From assembly GCA_012800735.1 (NCBI GenBank), contig JAAZIU010000013.1, forward strand, positions 1 through 64,000: a stretch of 64,000 bases of DNA, read 5' to 3'. Made by a program: the position numbers and the translations under genes. Each line of letters begins with the position of its first letter. The stretch's first letter is position 1. Positions 1-9,763 of this stretch are shown here, piece after piece. The notes under the pieces were generated by a model. It did no database searches. It was not told the origin of the DNA and saw only the letters and a program-made list of their open reading frames with translations. This stretch comes from Clostridiales bacterium. GTDB taxonomy: Bacteria; Bacillota; Clostridia; Oscillospirales; CAG-272.

Positions 1-171
1 CGAAGTCACAGGAACGATCAGGAGCGTTTCTACAATCACCTGAACTTCTATTCTTTCAGCGATCTGCAAAAACAGATGAAGAATTATTTATACCGTTCAA
101 ACAACATCCCGATGGCGGTGCTTGGTTGGAAAACACCCTCTCAGAAGCACCGAGAACTCGGCGGTCGCTGA
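1..171 (+). CDS. IS transposase, DDE integrase core, C-terminal fragment (5' truncated by window)
   Basis: Frame 1 reads RSHRNDQERFYNHLNFYSFSDLQKQMKNYLYRSNNIPMAVLGWKTPSQKHRELGGR* (stop 169-171), typical of integrase-core transposase C-termini. Confidence 0.75.
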   Translation, partial: RSHRNDQERFYNHLNFYSFSDLQKQMKNYLYRSNNIPMAVLGWKTPSQKHRELGGR

Positions 172-178
172 CGCGCCG

Positions 179-233
179 AATTTAGTAATGTTGAAAAGAG
201 GGGCGAAGCCCCGAACGAAAACATTACTAAATT
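179..233. repeat. Nested inverted repeat downstream of the transposase (14-bp perfect outer arms, inner ggggc-gaa-gcccc hairpin)
   Basis: aatttagtaatgtt (179-192) / aacattactaaatt (220-233); inner arms 200-204 / 208-212. Confidence 0.8.
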
Positions 234-373
234 CCTTTCTCTACTTTTTCTTCTCATTTGCTTTTTTCGGTCTCACATCATTGACAAATGTACATTTCCC
301 GAATTTAATACCGACGCGCCGGTTAACAGATTGTCTTCAAATTTACAAATCGGTAGTTTACAATCGGCGTTAA

Positions 374-1000
374 TCATGATATAATATTTTTGATTAAGCC
401 TAAAACTTCTTCAAGGATCGAAGATTCGTCCCGCGAGGCGTCTACGACAACGATATTGTCTGCTTCTTTGCGCAGATTTATTGCTTTTTCATAGTTGCGT
501 GAAATTTTTTCGAGGCGGTCGCGGGATTCGTATTGCTCACGCTCCTCTCCTCTTGATTCTACCCGACCGAGAGCAACCGAGACACCGACTGAAAGATATA
601 TGGTAAGATCCGGTTTTACCAGTTCCATCGAACCTTTATTCAAGTCAAGTATATATTCCATCGGGAAAGCGCCTGTCTGATACGCGCAGGAAGATAGCCA
701 GAAACGGTCGCAAAGGACATTTACCCCGGCGTTCAGCTTTTCGCTTATTCCCTCCGGGCGAAGTATATGGTCAAGTCTGTCTGCGGCAAAAAGAGCGGCT
801 ATGACTCGTTCGTCAATTTCGTAATCTCCCTTACCCTTGATAAAGTGTTTTATCAGGCGGCCGACATGATTATCGGTCGGCTCTCTTGTGAGATATATAC
901 AGCAGCCCTCCTCCGTAAGAGACGAATAAACAGAATTAATCACGGTCGTCTTGCCGCTGCCGTCTATACCTTCAAAAACAATGAATTTGCCGCGACGCAT
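374..1000 (-). CDS. tmk: Thymidylate kinase
   Basis: MRRGKFIVFEGIDGSGKTTVI P-loop; DRFWLSSCAYQ. Confidence 0.9.
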   Translation of the reverse strand: MRRGKFIVFEGIDGSGKTTVINSVYSSLTEEGCCIYLTREPTDNHVGRLIKHFIKGKGDYEIDERVIAALFAADRLDHILRPEGISEKLNAGVNVLCDRFWLSSCAYQTGAFPMEYILDLNKGSMELVKPDLTIYLSVGVSVALGRVESRGEEREQYESRDRLEKISRNYEKAINLRKEADNIVVVDASRDESSILEEVLGLIKNIIS

Positions 1001-1172
1001 CTTAAACCCTCCGTTTTTACCGAAGTTATCTCCGGCGGTTAAACTACCATATTATATCATATGTCGCGAATAAAATCAAGAGAAATAATCGCACTTATAC
1101 CGAACATTGATTCGTCGCCTGCAATACTTTTTGCAAACAAGCATTTTTGATAAATGCCATTAAATAAATAAT

Positions 1173-4100
1173 ATGAAAAAAGCAATTTTATTTTTGATGT
1201 TCATCGCAGCAATTCTGCTGACTGCAACTTTAGGTTCCTACTCCGCCGGCTCAGCTGCGGCCGCGGGACCGGATGCCGGAGTTTATGATGTTTGGGCTGT
1301 AAGACAGCTTGAAAGCTTTGAAAACAAACATTTGACCGGCGACAGCTTTGACAACCGAAGCAACCGAGGCAGCCTGAATACCGTGGTATCTGCCGGTTTG
1401 AACACCGCTTCGGCGAGACAGTCTTCCGAATTGTCTTTTTTTCCGTATCAACCTTTTTCCGGGGAAAGTTTTCTTTTATGCAAAACCGACGGCGGTTCCT
1501 CTGCGACCCACAATTATTATAAAGCCGAGGTCGACATTTCGCTGAGTCTTTACAACCTTAACGCCGATGACAAATGCTTCGCTTATGCAGTAGCTCTTCC
1601 GGAACGGCTGGATATCTCCGGTTCCATTCTTCAATACACCGTAACGACGGTAATAAGCGCTGATACCGGAGATATAACCTTAAGGCATAATATATACGGC
1701 GGAGCCTGGACCGCTATTTTTTGCGACATTTCCACCTGGAGCGGCAGGATTTCCATAAATTCGCTTCGCGTTTCGGTACTATGCAAGGATATTCCCGTCG
1801 GAACCGAATACTCTTTCGGTATAGATGACATTTCCCTTTTCAGCTCAGCTGATATTTCTTCGGCGATGAATTGGTTCGTGCCGATTGAAAACTGGTATTA
1901 TCTTTATGCTCATAAATCAGACGGCGGCAGCATGAAATTTATACCTGAAAGCGATGAGTTCTACATTGAAACCTATGGCTCGGGATTGAAATCCGGACTT
2001 ACGGCAACGGGCAGATATCTTTGCATGCGGCTCGACAACAGATGCGGAGCCCAAAGCGTTTCGATGCAGCATACCACCGCCGAACGGATGAGCTTCGCCG
2101 AAAACATGGGGGAAATATTGGAGTTATCAGACGGCGAACAGCTGATTTATTTTTCTCTACCCGAAGATGACGAAAGCGAATTTACCCAGCTGCGCTTTGT
2201 CTTTGACGGCATAACTTCTTATGGCGAAAATTCTCAGGCTTTTCTTGAAATCAAGGCAATCTATCCGGCTTCGACATTTAAACAGGAGCCTGAGACGCTC
2301 GGAAGAATTGACAGCTGCCTTGCCGACGGTTCCGGCAAAGTAACGGTAACCGGCACGCTTTCGGATAATGCCGCAGCAAATAATGCTTTTAATGAAATCT
2401 GTCTTTTCCAGACAAATCCCGTCGCTGACTTGTCACAGACTTTACATGGGCTTGAACCGCTTGCAAGAACAAGAGTTTCAACAAACTTCAGACTTACGGC
2501 TGAAGGTAAAATCGGGTATTCATCCGACAGGTTTGTTGTCGCGCTTAATACCGGAAAAGATTATATAATAATAGGCGATTATTTTATAACAAACCCCGAA
2601 GCTGTATGCGCTTCTCCGGCTTCATTCAAAGAGATTCCCGCATTGAAAGGGATATCGGCAAGCTCTTCTTCCGATATTGCGGAAGCATCGAAACTCGTTT
2701 ATTTCGAGGGAGCCTCAACTCTTGTTATCCCTCTTGCCATAGAGCGCCTTTACAGTCCAAAAATTACCTCGGTACAATACGAATTTGAGGGAACAACTTA
2801 CTACTTTGATCCGTCTTATTGTCAGTCTGTTCAAAGAATACTCGGTTCTCTCAACACCAGCGGCGTGTGTGTCTATATGAGGCTTACTCTTAAACCGACA
2901 TCAAACGAAGTGCTTAACGCCGCGCTCTGCGCTCCCGGATGGATCCAGGGCTCGGAAGCTGCATTTAATACCGATACGCCCGAGGGATTGAAACTTTACC
3001 GCGCTATTTTCAGCTTTATTGCAAACAGATGGTCTCACAAAGGCGACGCCCGGGTCACCGGCTACATTATCGGTGATTCGGTAAATGAAGCAAGACTGCA
3101 CTGGTCTAAAACCGGCGCTCCGCTCGAACAGTTTGCCGAAAGCTACGCGCTTACCCTTCGTTCGGCTTTCACATCGATGCGCTCCGCTTCCGGTCCTGTA
3201 AGGGTTATAGCTTCGGTCAGCTCGCTGCTTTTTGACGGTTTCCCTTCCGACAATCAAAACCGCTTCGGCGCAGGAAAGTTTCTTTCGGCGCTTGATGCCG
3301 CGGCAGAAAGCGCGGGAGATTTTAACTGGGGAATTGAGCTTAAACTTCCCGCCGGCGGACTAACGTATATCGGAGACTCCGATTCGGTAAATTCAGACAT
3401 ATCCGAAACTTCCAAAATAATGATTTCCGCTGATAATTATGAGCTTTTCGATGTCTTTTTAAACCGTAAGGAGCTGCTGTTCAAAGACAAAACCCGCGAT
3501 GTTATCATAACGGCGGCGCCGGGAGTTGACGAGGTTCAATATGTCTACGCATTCTATAAACTCAGCTCCAATCTCTGCAACACGGCAAAAGCCCTTGTAA
3601 TATCCGCATCCGACGCGGCAGCTTACGGCGATTCGTTTAATATGATAGACACAAGTCAAACCCTCGATTATACATCAGAAGTATTGAACACGCTCGGATA
3701 CACGGACTGGTCGCATCTGATTCCCGGGCTTGATTATAACCGCGCCGTCAGCCGCAAATATGCTGATACCTTATTCAGCCCGACAATTCCATACGAACTG
3801 GACGGCATTTTCACTTTGAAGAGCTTTGACGCTCAAAACGATATTTCCGATATATATTTGGGCAGCGGCGTTGAATCGTCTGAATGGAAATCGGGTTTTT
3901 CCTCCCGTAACGGTCTTCTTATGCTGAATTACGCTCTGAATGACAGAAAAAGCTTCGGCGGCTTATTTTATGTACTTGACTATCCTCTTGATTTATCAAA
4001 ATCTCCGGTAATCACTCTTGATATCGCCGTTGTATCTCTTCCGGAGGGCACATCACAGGCGCAGCTTGCCGTTATGCTGTGCTCCGGCAGAAGCGCCGTA

Positions 4101-4484
4101 ATTTGTTCGGGGCAGATCTCCGAGAACGGATGGCAGAAAGCGGTATGCGATCTATCTGGCTGCAGAGAGCTTTTGGGTTCAATAGATACGGTGCGTATCT
4201 GGCTTTCAAGTTACGACGGAAAACCTTTGGGCTCTCCGTCTCTGCTGATAGATGAAATAAGCGTCAGAAGTTTTACCCTCAATTCCGAGGAACTTTCCGA
4301 ATACTTCCTGCTGCAGCAGGCTGACTGGAAAAAATCCGCCGCTGCCGAATCGGATATAAAAATTGTTTACGCTTTATTGGCGCTTGCTTTTGTCTGCGCC
4401 GTAATACTGACTTTCAGAATAACGCGCGGTAAAATTATTTATAAACGGCGCTCGGCATCTCACGGCGAATGGAAATTCGACTGA
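1173..4484 (+). CDS. Large secreted membrane-anchored protein; central DUF5722-like (glycosidase-like) region flanked by beta-rich modules
   Basis: N-terminal signal peptide; C-terminal TM plus basic tail (IVYALLALAFVCAVILTFRITRGKIIYKRR); YEFEGTTYYFDPSY...GYIIGDSVNEARLHW region. Confidence 0.6.
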   Translation: MKKAILFLMFIAAILLTATLGSYSAGSAAAAGPDAGVYDVWAVRQLESFENKHLTGDSFDNRSNRGSLNTVVSAGLNTASARQSSELSFFPYQPFSGESFLLCKTDGGSSATHNYYKAEVDISLSLYNLNADDKCFAYAVALPERLDISGSILQYTVTTVISADTGDITLRHNIYGGAWTAIFCDISTWSGRISINSLRVSVLCKDIPVGTEYSFGIDDISLFSSADISSAMNWFVPIENWYYLYAHKSDGGSMKFIPESDEFYIETYGSGLKSGLTATGRYLCMRLDNRCGAQSVSMQHTTAERMSFAENMGEILELSDGEQLIYFSLPEDDESEFTQLRFVFDGITSYGENSQAFLEIKAIYPASTFKQEPETLGRIDSCLADGSGKVTVTGTLSDNAAANNAFNEICLFQTNPVADLSQTLHGLEPLARTRVSTNFRLTAEGKIGYSSDRFVVALNTGKDYIIIGDYFITNPEAVCASPASFKEIPALKGISASSSSDIAEASKLVYFEGASTLVIPLAIERLYSPKITSVQYEFEGTTYYFDPSYCQSVQRILGSLNTSGVCVYMRLTLKPTSNEVLNAALCAPGWIQGSEAAFNTDTPEGLKLYRAIFSFIANRWSHKGDARVTGYIIGDSVNEARLHWSKTGAPLEQFAESYALTLRSAFTSMRSASGPVRVIASVSSLLFDGFPSDNQNRFGAGKFLSALDAAAESAGDFNWGIELKLPAGGLTYIGDSDSVNSDISETSKIMISADNYELFDVFLNRKELLFKDKTRDVIITAAPGVDEVQYVYAFYKLSSNLCNTAKALVISASDAAAYGDSFNMIDTSQTLDYTSEVLNTLGYTDWSHLIPGLDYNRAVSRKYADTLFSPTIPYELDGIFTLKSFDAQNDISDIYLGSGVESSEWKSGFSSRNGLLMLNYALNDRKSFGGLFYVLDYPLDLSKSPVITLDIAVVSLPEGTSQAQLAVMLCSGRSAVICSGQISENGWQKAVCDLSGCRELLGSIDTVRIWLSSYDGKPLGSPSLLIDEISVRSFTLNSEELSEYFLLQQADWKKSAAAESDIKIVYALLALAFVCAVILTFRITRGKIIYKRRSASHGEWKFD

Positions 4485-4509
4485 TTTTTACTCAAATTTA
4501 AAGGAAAGG

Positions 4510-5871
4510 ATGGGTTTGATGACAATGCGTTCTACCGCAAGAATCACCGCGGCATCGGTCATCGCTTTGTTTATTTTTATTGGAGTTGTGCTTCCCGCGG
4601 CTGCCCAGGAAATAGCTAAGCTTTCCGGTGATTTTACATATATAACCAATCCTACCGGCATAACTATTTTGAAATGCAAAGCTTCGGGAGAGATTGACAT
4701 CCCTCCTGCGCTTGACGGAAAAACCGTTACAATGATTGCCGCCGACGCTTTTAAATCATGCGGCGCTACCAAAATAAAAATCCCCGCCTCCGTCACTTCG
4801 GTGGGGGACGAGTCGGTCATATCCGCGAATACAATATTCTCCTCCTCGGTTGAAGAGATTAATGTTGAAAGCGGAAACGCCGTCTATACCTCGTTAAACG
4901 GTGTGCTTTACCGCGCCGATCAAGGTAAGTTAAGCCTCGTCTATTATCCGAGAGCAAAGCCCGACGACAGCTTTTCCGTACCGGCGAACATAACCGGGAT
5001 ATCGAAATATGCCGCGGCGGGATGCAAAAATCTTACCCGGCTCAGCTTTACCGGAGTTACCGAAGAAATAGCCGAGGGAGCCTTCTCCGGGTGTACAAAA
5101 CTTGCCGCGCTGCAACTCAACGAAGAGCTTGCTGAAATTGGAGCGGGAGCTTTCAAAAACTGTTCCGCGCTTACCGCCGTAACATTGCCGGCTTCGGTTA
5201 AGAATATTGCAGCCGGCGCTTTTGCCGGGTGCTCAAGGCTTTCCAATATAATTGCAGCCGGTGTCCTTTCCGACGATTCTCTTGCGGCTTTAGCCGGTTC
5301 TTCAAAAAACCTTACGGTATACAACGGAGACGGCAGCGTTTACAGTACCTCCGATTCGGGGGAACTTATAAAAGGAGCAACGGTACAGCAAAATCCGACA
5401 AACAACCATCCGCCGATAATAACGGAGACCACCGCTCCTAAAAAAAATCCGGAAAAAACTACGTCGGAGGAGACATCCGATGAAACGACCGAGGATGTTA
5501 CAGTTACCCTTTCTCCGCCTGTCACAAAGATAGATCCATTGATCGGCGTTGAAGTTACCGATGAACAGGGATTTTCCAAAAACACCACCGCTGACGAAAC
5601 CGAAGTCACCGAAACCGAGCCGCTTCTTACCTCAGATACCGAAGAGGTGACGGTAAGCGATATCGACACCTCTCCTGAAACAGTTTATTTCGTTGAACCC
5701 GCAAAAGGAATTTTCAATGTCTCCGGCGAAGATTTAACCCTTATCTGGATATTAGGCGCGGCAGCCGTTGCCGCGGCATTGTCCGCCGCAATCTGGCTCG
5801 GATTCAATCGACGTAAAAAGAGCAGGATCGGCTCGGACGGTTTGAGACACAGCAAGTATTACGAAGAATAA
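4510..5871 (+). CDS. BspA-like leucine-rich-repeat (LRR_5) surface protein with Thr/Glu-rich stalk and C-terminal TM anchor
   Basis: Repeats such as ITGISKYAAAGCKNLTRLSFTGVTEEIAEGAFSGCTKLAALQL; C-terminal LIWILGAAAVAAALSAAIWLGFNRRKKSR. Confidence 0.85.
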   Translation: MGLMTMRSTARITAASVIALFIFIGVVLPAAAQEIAKLSGDFTYITNPTGITILKCKASGEIDIPPALDGKTVTMIAADAFKSCGATKIKIPASVTSVGDESVISANTIFSSSVEEINVESGNAVYTSLNGVLYRADQGKLSLVYYPRAKPDDSFSVPANITGISKYAAAGCKNLTRLSFTGVTEEIAEGAFSGCTKLAALQLNEELAEIGAGAFKNCSALTAVTLPASVKNIAAGAFAGCSRLSNIIAAGVLSDDSLAALAGSSKNLTVYNGDGSVYSTSDSGELIKGATVQQNPTNNHPPIITETTAPKKNPEKTTSEETSDETTEDVTVTLSPPVTKIDPLIGVEVTDEQGFSKNTTADETEVTETEPLLTSDTEEVTVSDIDTSPETVYFVEPAKGIFNVSGEDLTLIWILGAAAVAAALSAAIWLGFNRRKKSRIGSDGLRHSKYYEE

Positions 5872-5888
5872 CTCTATTTAAGATAATT

Positions 5889-5916
5889 AAATCCCGCCTT
5901 CGTGACGGGATTTATT
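5889..5916 (+). terminator. Rho-independent terminator
   Basis: aaatcccg ccttcgtga cgggattt followed by T-rich tract. Confidence 0.75.
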
Positions 5917-5963
5917 TTATCCGTTTGATTAAATATTTGTATATTATAATGTAGTAATAATAG

Positions 5964-6023
5964 TTTTATCATGTGGTGTGTTTTCACACGATATTATCGC
6001 TTTAGTATGGTAACATGATGAAA
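5964..6023. repeat. Nested inverted repeat upstream of the opp promoter
   Basis: ttttatcatgt (5964-5974) vs acatgatgaaa (6013-6023), 10/11 paired; inner gtgtg-tttt-cacac. Confidence 0.5.
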
Positions 6024-6070
6024 CAATGGAGGTTTTATTACAGTTTTTTTCAATTTTTAAACAATATATG

Positions 6071-6099
6071 TTGACATTAGTTTAGAAGTATGTTATAAT
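6071..6099 (+). promoter_or_regulatory. Sigma-A promoter, perfect consensus
   Basis: TTGACA (6071-6076), 17 bp, TATAAT (6094-6099), TG-extended -10. Confidence 0.85.
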
Positions 6100-6139
6100 T
6101 CACTTTAAGCAGTCTATTAATATTAGGAGGAATAATACC

Positions 6140-8581
6140 ATGAAAAAACGGCTGAAAATATTAGCCGCTGTTTTGGCGTGTGTGATGTTCGCGGGGGTTG
6201 CCGCCACACTCACGTCATGCGGTAAATCTCTTGCAACTGCACCTACCATCACTACCCCTTTGGTAGTAGCTTATTCACCTTTCAGCGAGAAGTTCTCACC
6301 TTATTATGCCGACACAGCGTATGACGTTGATGTTGCCGGCATGACTCAGCTTTCTCTGCTTACCACCGACCGCGCCGGCGGTATAATCTACAACGCCATC
6401 AGAGGCGAAACCGTAGAATATAACGGCACGCCTTATAACTACAAAGGCATCTCCAACATTAAGGTGGAGCAGAAAAAGAATTCCGACGGAACCGTCGCGA
6501 CCACCACTTACAAGATCGAGCTTAAGAAGGGCGTTCTCTTCTCCGACGGCGTCGAAATGACCGCCGACGACATAATCTTCAACTATTATGTCTTCCTCGA
6601 TCCGTCCTATGTCGGTTCTACCACCCTTTCGTCCTATTCCATCGTAGGTCTTAAGAACTATCAGACACAGACCACCGACGAAGTCTACGAAAAGTATTCG
6701 AAGATGGTCGGAGACATTTACGCCGCCGGCGAAGATCATCAGTGGTCTTCTTCCGACTCCTGGACCCAGGAACTTCAGACCGCTTACTGGGATCTGATGA
6801 AGCAGACCTGGAAAGACGACAACCAGGCTATCGTTGACTATGTCTTCAACAACTATCTCGGCTACTCTCAGGACTATTTCGGCATGTCCGGTGAAGAAAT
6901 CGCCGCTAACGAAGGACTCAAGGTAGCTTACGGAATGGTCATGTGGGGCTTTGGTTCAAGGAATGAAGACGGCTCCTTCACAACCGCCGCAGGCAAAACT
7001 TACGACCTTGTCAACGACTTCCCGACAATCGACGATTACTACGAATCCACCTATCAGGCATACGAAGGCGACCCGGAAGCTTATTTTGCTACCGAAGCCG
7101 CTGACGACACCGACGTTCGCGGCACTACCGACACCGCATTCATCCTTCAGTACGGTTCTAAGGACGAGGCGATGGGCGGAGCCGGCGTTCCTAATATTTC
7201 CGGTATCAAGAAGACCGGCAAATACAAAGTAGAAGTCACCATCGAAGGTTTTGAAGCTCCGGCTATCTATTCAATCTGCGGTATTTCAGTCGCTCCGATG
7301 CATTACTACGGCGACGAAACCAAGTATGATTACGACAACAACAAATTTGGCCATGACTTCGGAGACCTTTCTTCCGTTCAGGCGAAGACCAACTTCCCGA
7401 TGGGCGCAGGTCCATATAAGTTTGTCGAATATAAAGACAAAGTAGTTTACTTTGAAGCCAACGAACATTACTTCAAGGGATGTCCGAAGATCGCAACCAT
7501 CCAGTTCAAGGAAATGAGCGACGACGATAAGATCACCTCGCTCACCACCGGCGACGCCGATGTTTCCGATCCCTCCGGCTCCAAAGCTAAATTCCAGCAA
7601 ATCCGCGATATAAACGGCGGAGAGCTTGACGGCAATATCATCACCACCAACGCTGTCGACAACCTCGGCTACGGCTACGTCGGTCTTAACGCCGACACCA
7701 TTAATGTAGGCGGCAAATCCAGTTCCGTCGAATCCAAGAACCTGCGCAAGGCTATCGCTACCGTTATCGCGGTATACCGCGACGTTGCCATTAACTCTTA
7801 CTACGGCGACGCAGCTTCCGTTATCAACTATCCGATATCCAACACCTCCTGGGCGGCTCCGCAGAAGTCGGACGCCGACTATAAGGTTGCTTTCTCGGTT
7901 GACGTTGACGGCAATGACATATATACCGCCGACATGAACGCCGAAGCCAAGTATGCCGCCGCTCTCGAAGCTGCTAAGGGCTTCCTCAAGGCTGCGGGTT
8001 ACACCTATGACGAAGGCTCAGGCAAATTCACCGCCGCTCCCGACGGAGCCAAGCTCGCTTATGAAGCGCTTGTTCCCGGCGACGGCACCGGCGACCACCC
8101 GAACTTCCAGGTGCTTTCCAATGCTGCGGCCGCACTCGGAACGATAGGCATCACCCTCAACATCAACGACCTTACCGACAGCTCTATCCTCTGGGATCGC
8201 CTTGATGCTCACAACCAAGAAATCTGGACTGCCGCCTGGGACGCAACCATCGACCCGGATATGTATCAGGTATATCACAGCTCGGGTATAGTCGGCAGAG
8301 GCGGTTCCGATTCCAACCATTACGGAATCGATGACCCGGATCTTGACCAGCTGATAATCGACGCGCGTCAGTCCGCCGACCAGGATTACCGCAAGTCTAC
8401 TTACAAAGCCTGCCTCGACATCATTATCGACTGGGCGCTTGAAGTTCCTTCCTATCAGCGTCAAAACATCGTTATCTTCAGCACCGAGCGCGTTAATATC
8501 GAAACCATTACCCCTGATATTACAACTTATTGGGGCTGGATGAACGACCTTGAAAATCTCGAGGTTTATCAGGCTCAATAA
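6140..8581 (+). CDS. Oligopeptide ABC transporter substrate-binding lipoprotein (SBP family 5), enlarged
   Basis: Lipobox LTSCGKS; SBP_bac_5 features (FNYYVFLD, GAGPYKFVEY); SD aggaggaataatacc; first gene of opp operon. Confidence 0.9.
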   Translation: MKKRLKILAAVLACVMFAGVAATLTSCGKSLATAPTITTPLVVAYSPFSEKFSPYYADTAYDVDVAGMTQLSLLTTDRAGGIIYNAIRGETVEYNGTPYNYKGISNIKVEQKKNSDGTVATTTYKIELKKGVLFSDGVEMTADDIIFNYYVFLDPSYVGSTTLSSYSIVGLKNYQTQTTDEVYEKYSKMVGDIYAAGEDHQWSSSDSWTQELQTAYWDLMKQTWKDDNQAIVDYVFNNYLGYSQDYFGMSGEEIAANEGLKVAYGMVMWGFGSRNEDGSFTTAAGKTYDLVNDFPTIDDYYESTYQAYEGDPEAYFATEAADDTDVRGTTDTAFILQYGSKDEAMGGAGVPNISGIKKTGKYKVEVTIEGFEAPAIYSICGISVAPMHYYGDETKYDYDNNKFGHDFGDLSSVQAKTNFPMGAGPYKFVEYKDKVVYFEANEHYFKGCPKIATIQFKEMSDDDKITSLTTGDADVSDPSGSKAKFQQIRDINGGELDGNIITTNAVDNLGYGYVGLNADTINVGGKSSSVESKNLRKAIATVIAVYRDVAINSYYGDAASVINYPISNTSWAAPQKSDADYKVAFSVDVDGNDIYTADMNAEAKYAAALEAAKGFLKAAGYTYDEGSGKFTAAPDGAKLAYEALVPGDGTGDHPNFQVLSNAAAALGTIGITLNINDLTDSSILWDRLDAHNQEIWTAAWDATIDPDMYQVYHSSGIVGRGGSDSNHYGIDDPDLDQLIIDARQSADQDYRKSTYKACLDIIIDWALEVPSYQRQNIVIFSTERVNIETITPDITTYWGWMNDLENLEVYQAQ

Positions 8582-8618
8582 TCCTTTATTTGAAACAGAT
8601 TCAATCTGATTGATTTCC

Positions 8619-8656
8619 AAAGCAAGCCCGACTTGCACGGTTGGGCTTGCTTTATT
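8619..8656 (+). terminator. Rho-independent terminator between SBP and permease genes
   Basis: aaagcaagccc (8619-8629) / gggcttgcttt (8643-8653), perfect 11-bp stem. Confidence 0.75.
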
Positions 8657-8762
8657 GGGTTTATATACCGGCCATGAAATATTGTAAGGTTTTATTTCTG
8701 TTATTCTGACCGGTATATCAGCTCAATACTGCAATTCTTTTTATAACTCCGAGGTAAAGTTT

Positions 8763-9749
8763 ATGTGGAAATTCCTGATCCGACGACTGCTTTTAAGCAT
8801 TCTGATACTTTTTTTGGTGTCGGCAGTCATTTATACCGTAATGCGCTGTCTGCCGGTTTCCTTTATCGAAGCTAAAGCGCGTGAAATGTCAGCTCTTCCG
8901 GGAGCAAAAAGCTATTCCGAATGTCTTGCGCAGCTTAACGAAGTTTATCAGATGGACGGAAATCCGGTCATCGGTTTCTTTAAGTGGCTCTCTCGGGCTA
9001 TGCGCGGCGATTTCGGAGACTCCTGGATGTATAATAAACCGGTTACCGCCAAATTCAAAGAGGTTATCTGGGATTCCTTCTTTTTGTCGCTTATTTCACT
9101 GGTTCTTGAGCTTGTGATAGCAATACCTCTCGGCATACGCGCCGCAACCCGTCAGTATACCCGTACCGACTATGCGATAACGGTGGTTGCTTTGATAGGT
9201 ATTTCCCTGCCCTCCTTCTTCTTTGCAACGCTGCTGAAGCTTTTATTCTCGGTAAAATTAGGAGTCCTTCCGCTGAACGGCAAAGTAGGACGCTATTACA
9301 ACCAGCTTTCAGCTTTCGGCAAGTTTCTCGACGTCGTACAGCATTTCATCCTTCCGATAACTACCCTTACAATAGTTTCTATCGGATTTTTGATGCGTTA
9401 TACCCGTACAAATATGCTTGAAGTGCTCAACTCCGACTATATCCGCACCGCGCGCGCAAAAGGGCTTTCCGAAAGCAAGGTAATCAACCTTCACGCTTTC
9501 CGCAACACCCTTATACCGGTCATAACGATGGTCGGCGGCACTCTGCCCGGCCTTTTCAGCGGCGCGATGATAACCGAGCAGCTGTTTGCGATTCCCGGTA
9601 TCGGCTATACCTCATACAACGCAATGATAAGCGGCGATATTCCTTTTTCAATGTTTTATCTGATGTTTATGGCAATTCTCACGCTTGTCGGCACGCTTAT
9701 TGCCGATATCCTGTATGCCGTGGTTGACCCGCGGGTACGAGTCAACTGA
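8763..9749 (+). CDS. oppB: Oligopeptide ABC transporter permease
   Basis: MWKFLIRRLLLSILILFLVSAVIY; EAA-loop DYIRTARAKGLSESKVINLHAFRNTLIPV. Confidence 0.92.
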   Translation: MWKFLIRRLLLSILILFLVSAVIYTVMRCLPVSFIEAKAREMSALPGAKSYSECLAQLNEVYQMDGNPVIGFFKWLSRAMRGDFGDSWMYNKPVTAKFKEVIWDSFFLSLISLVLELVIAIPLGIRAATRQYTRTDYAITVVALIGISLPSFFFATLLKLLFSVKLGVLPLNGKVGRYYNQLSAFGKFLDVVQHFILPITTLTIVSIGFLMRYTRTNMLEVLNSDYIRTARAKGLSESKVINLHAFRNTLIPVITMVGGTLPGLFSGAMITEQLFAIPGIGYTSYNAMISGDIPFSMFYLMFMAILTLVGTLIADILYAVVDPRVRVN

Positions 9750-9763
9750 CGGAGGTGCGACTT

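Noticed and set aside
8018-8638. 206-aa minus-strand ORF
   Set aside because: Antisense to the SBP 3' end and the terminator region; no coding evidence.
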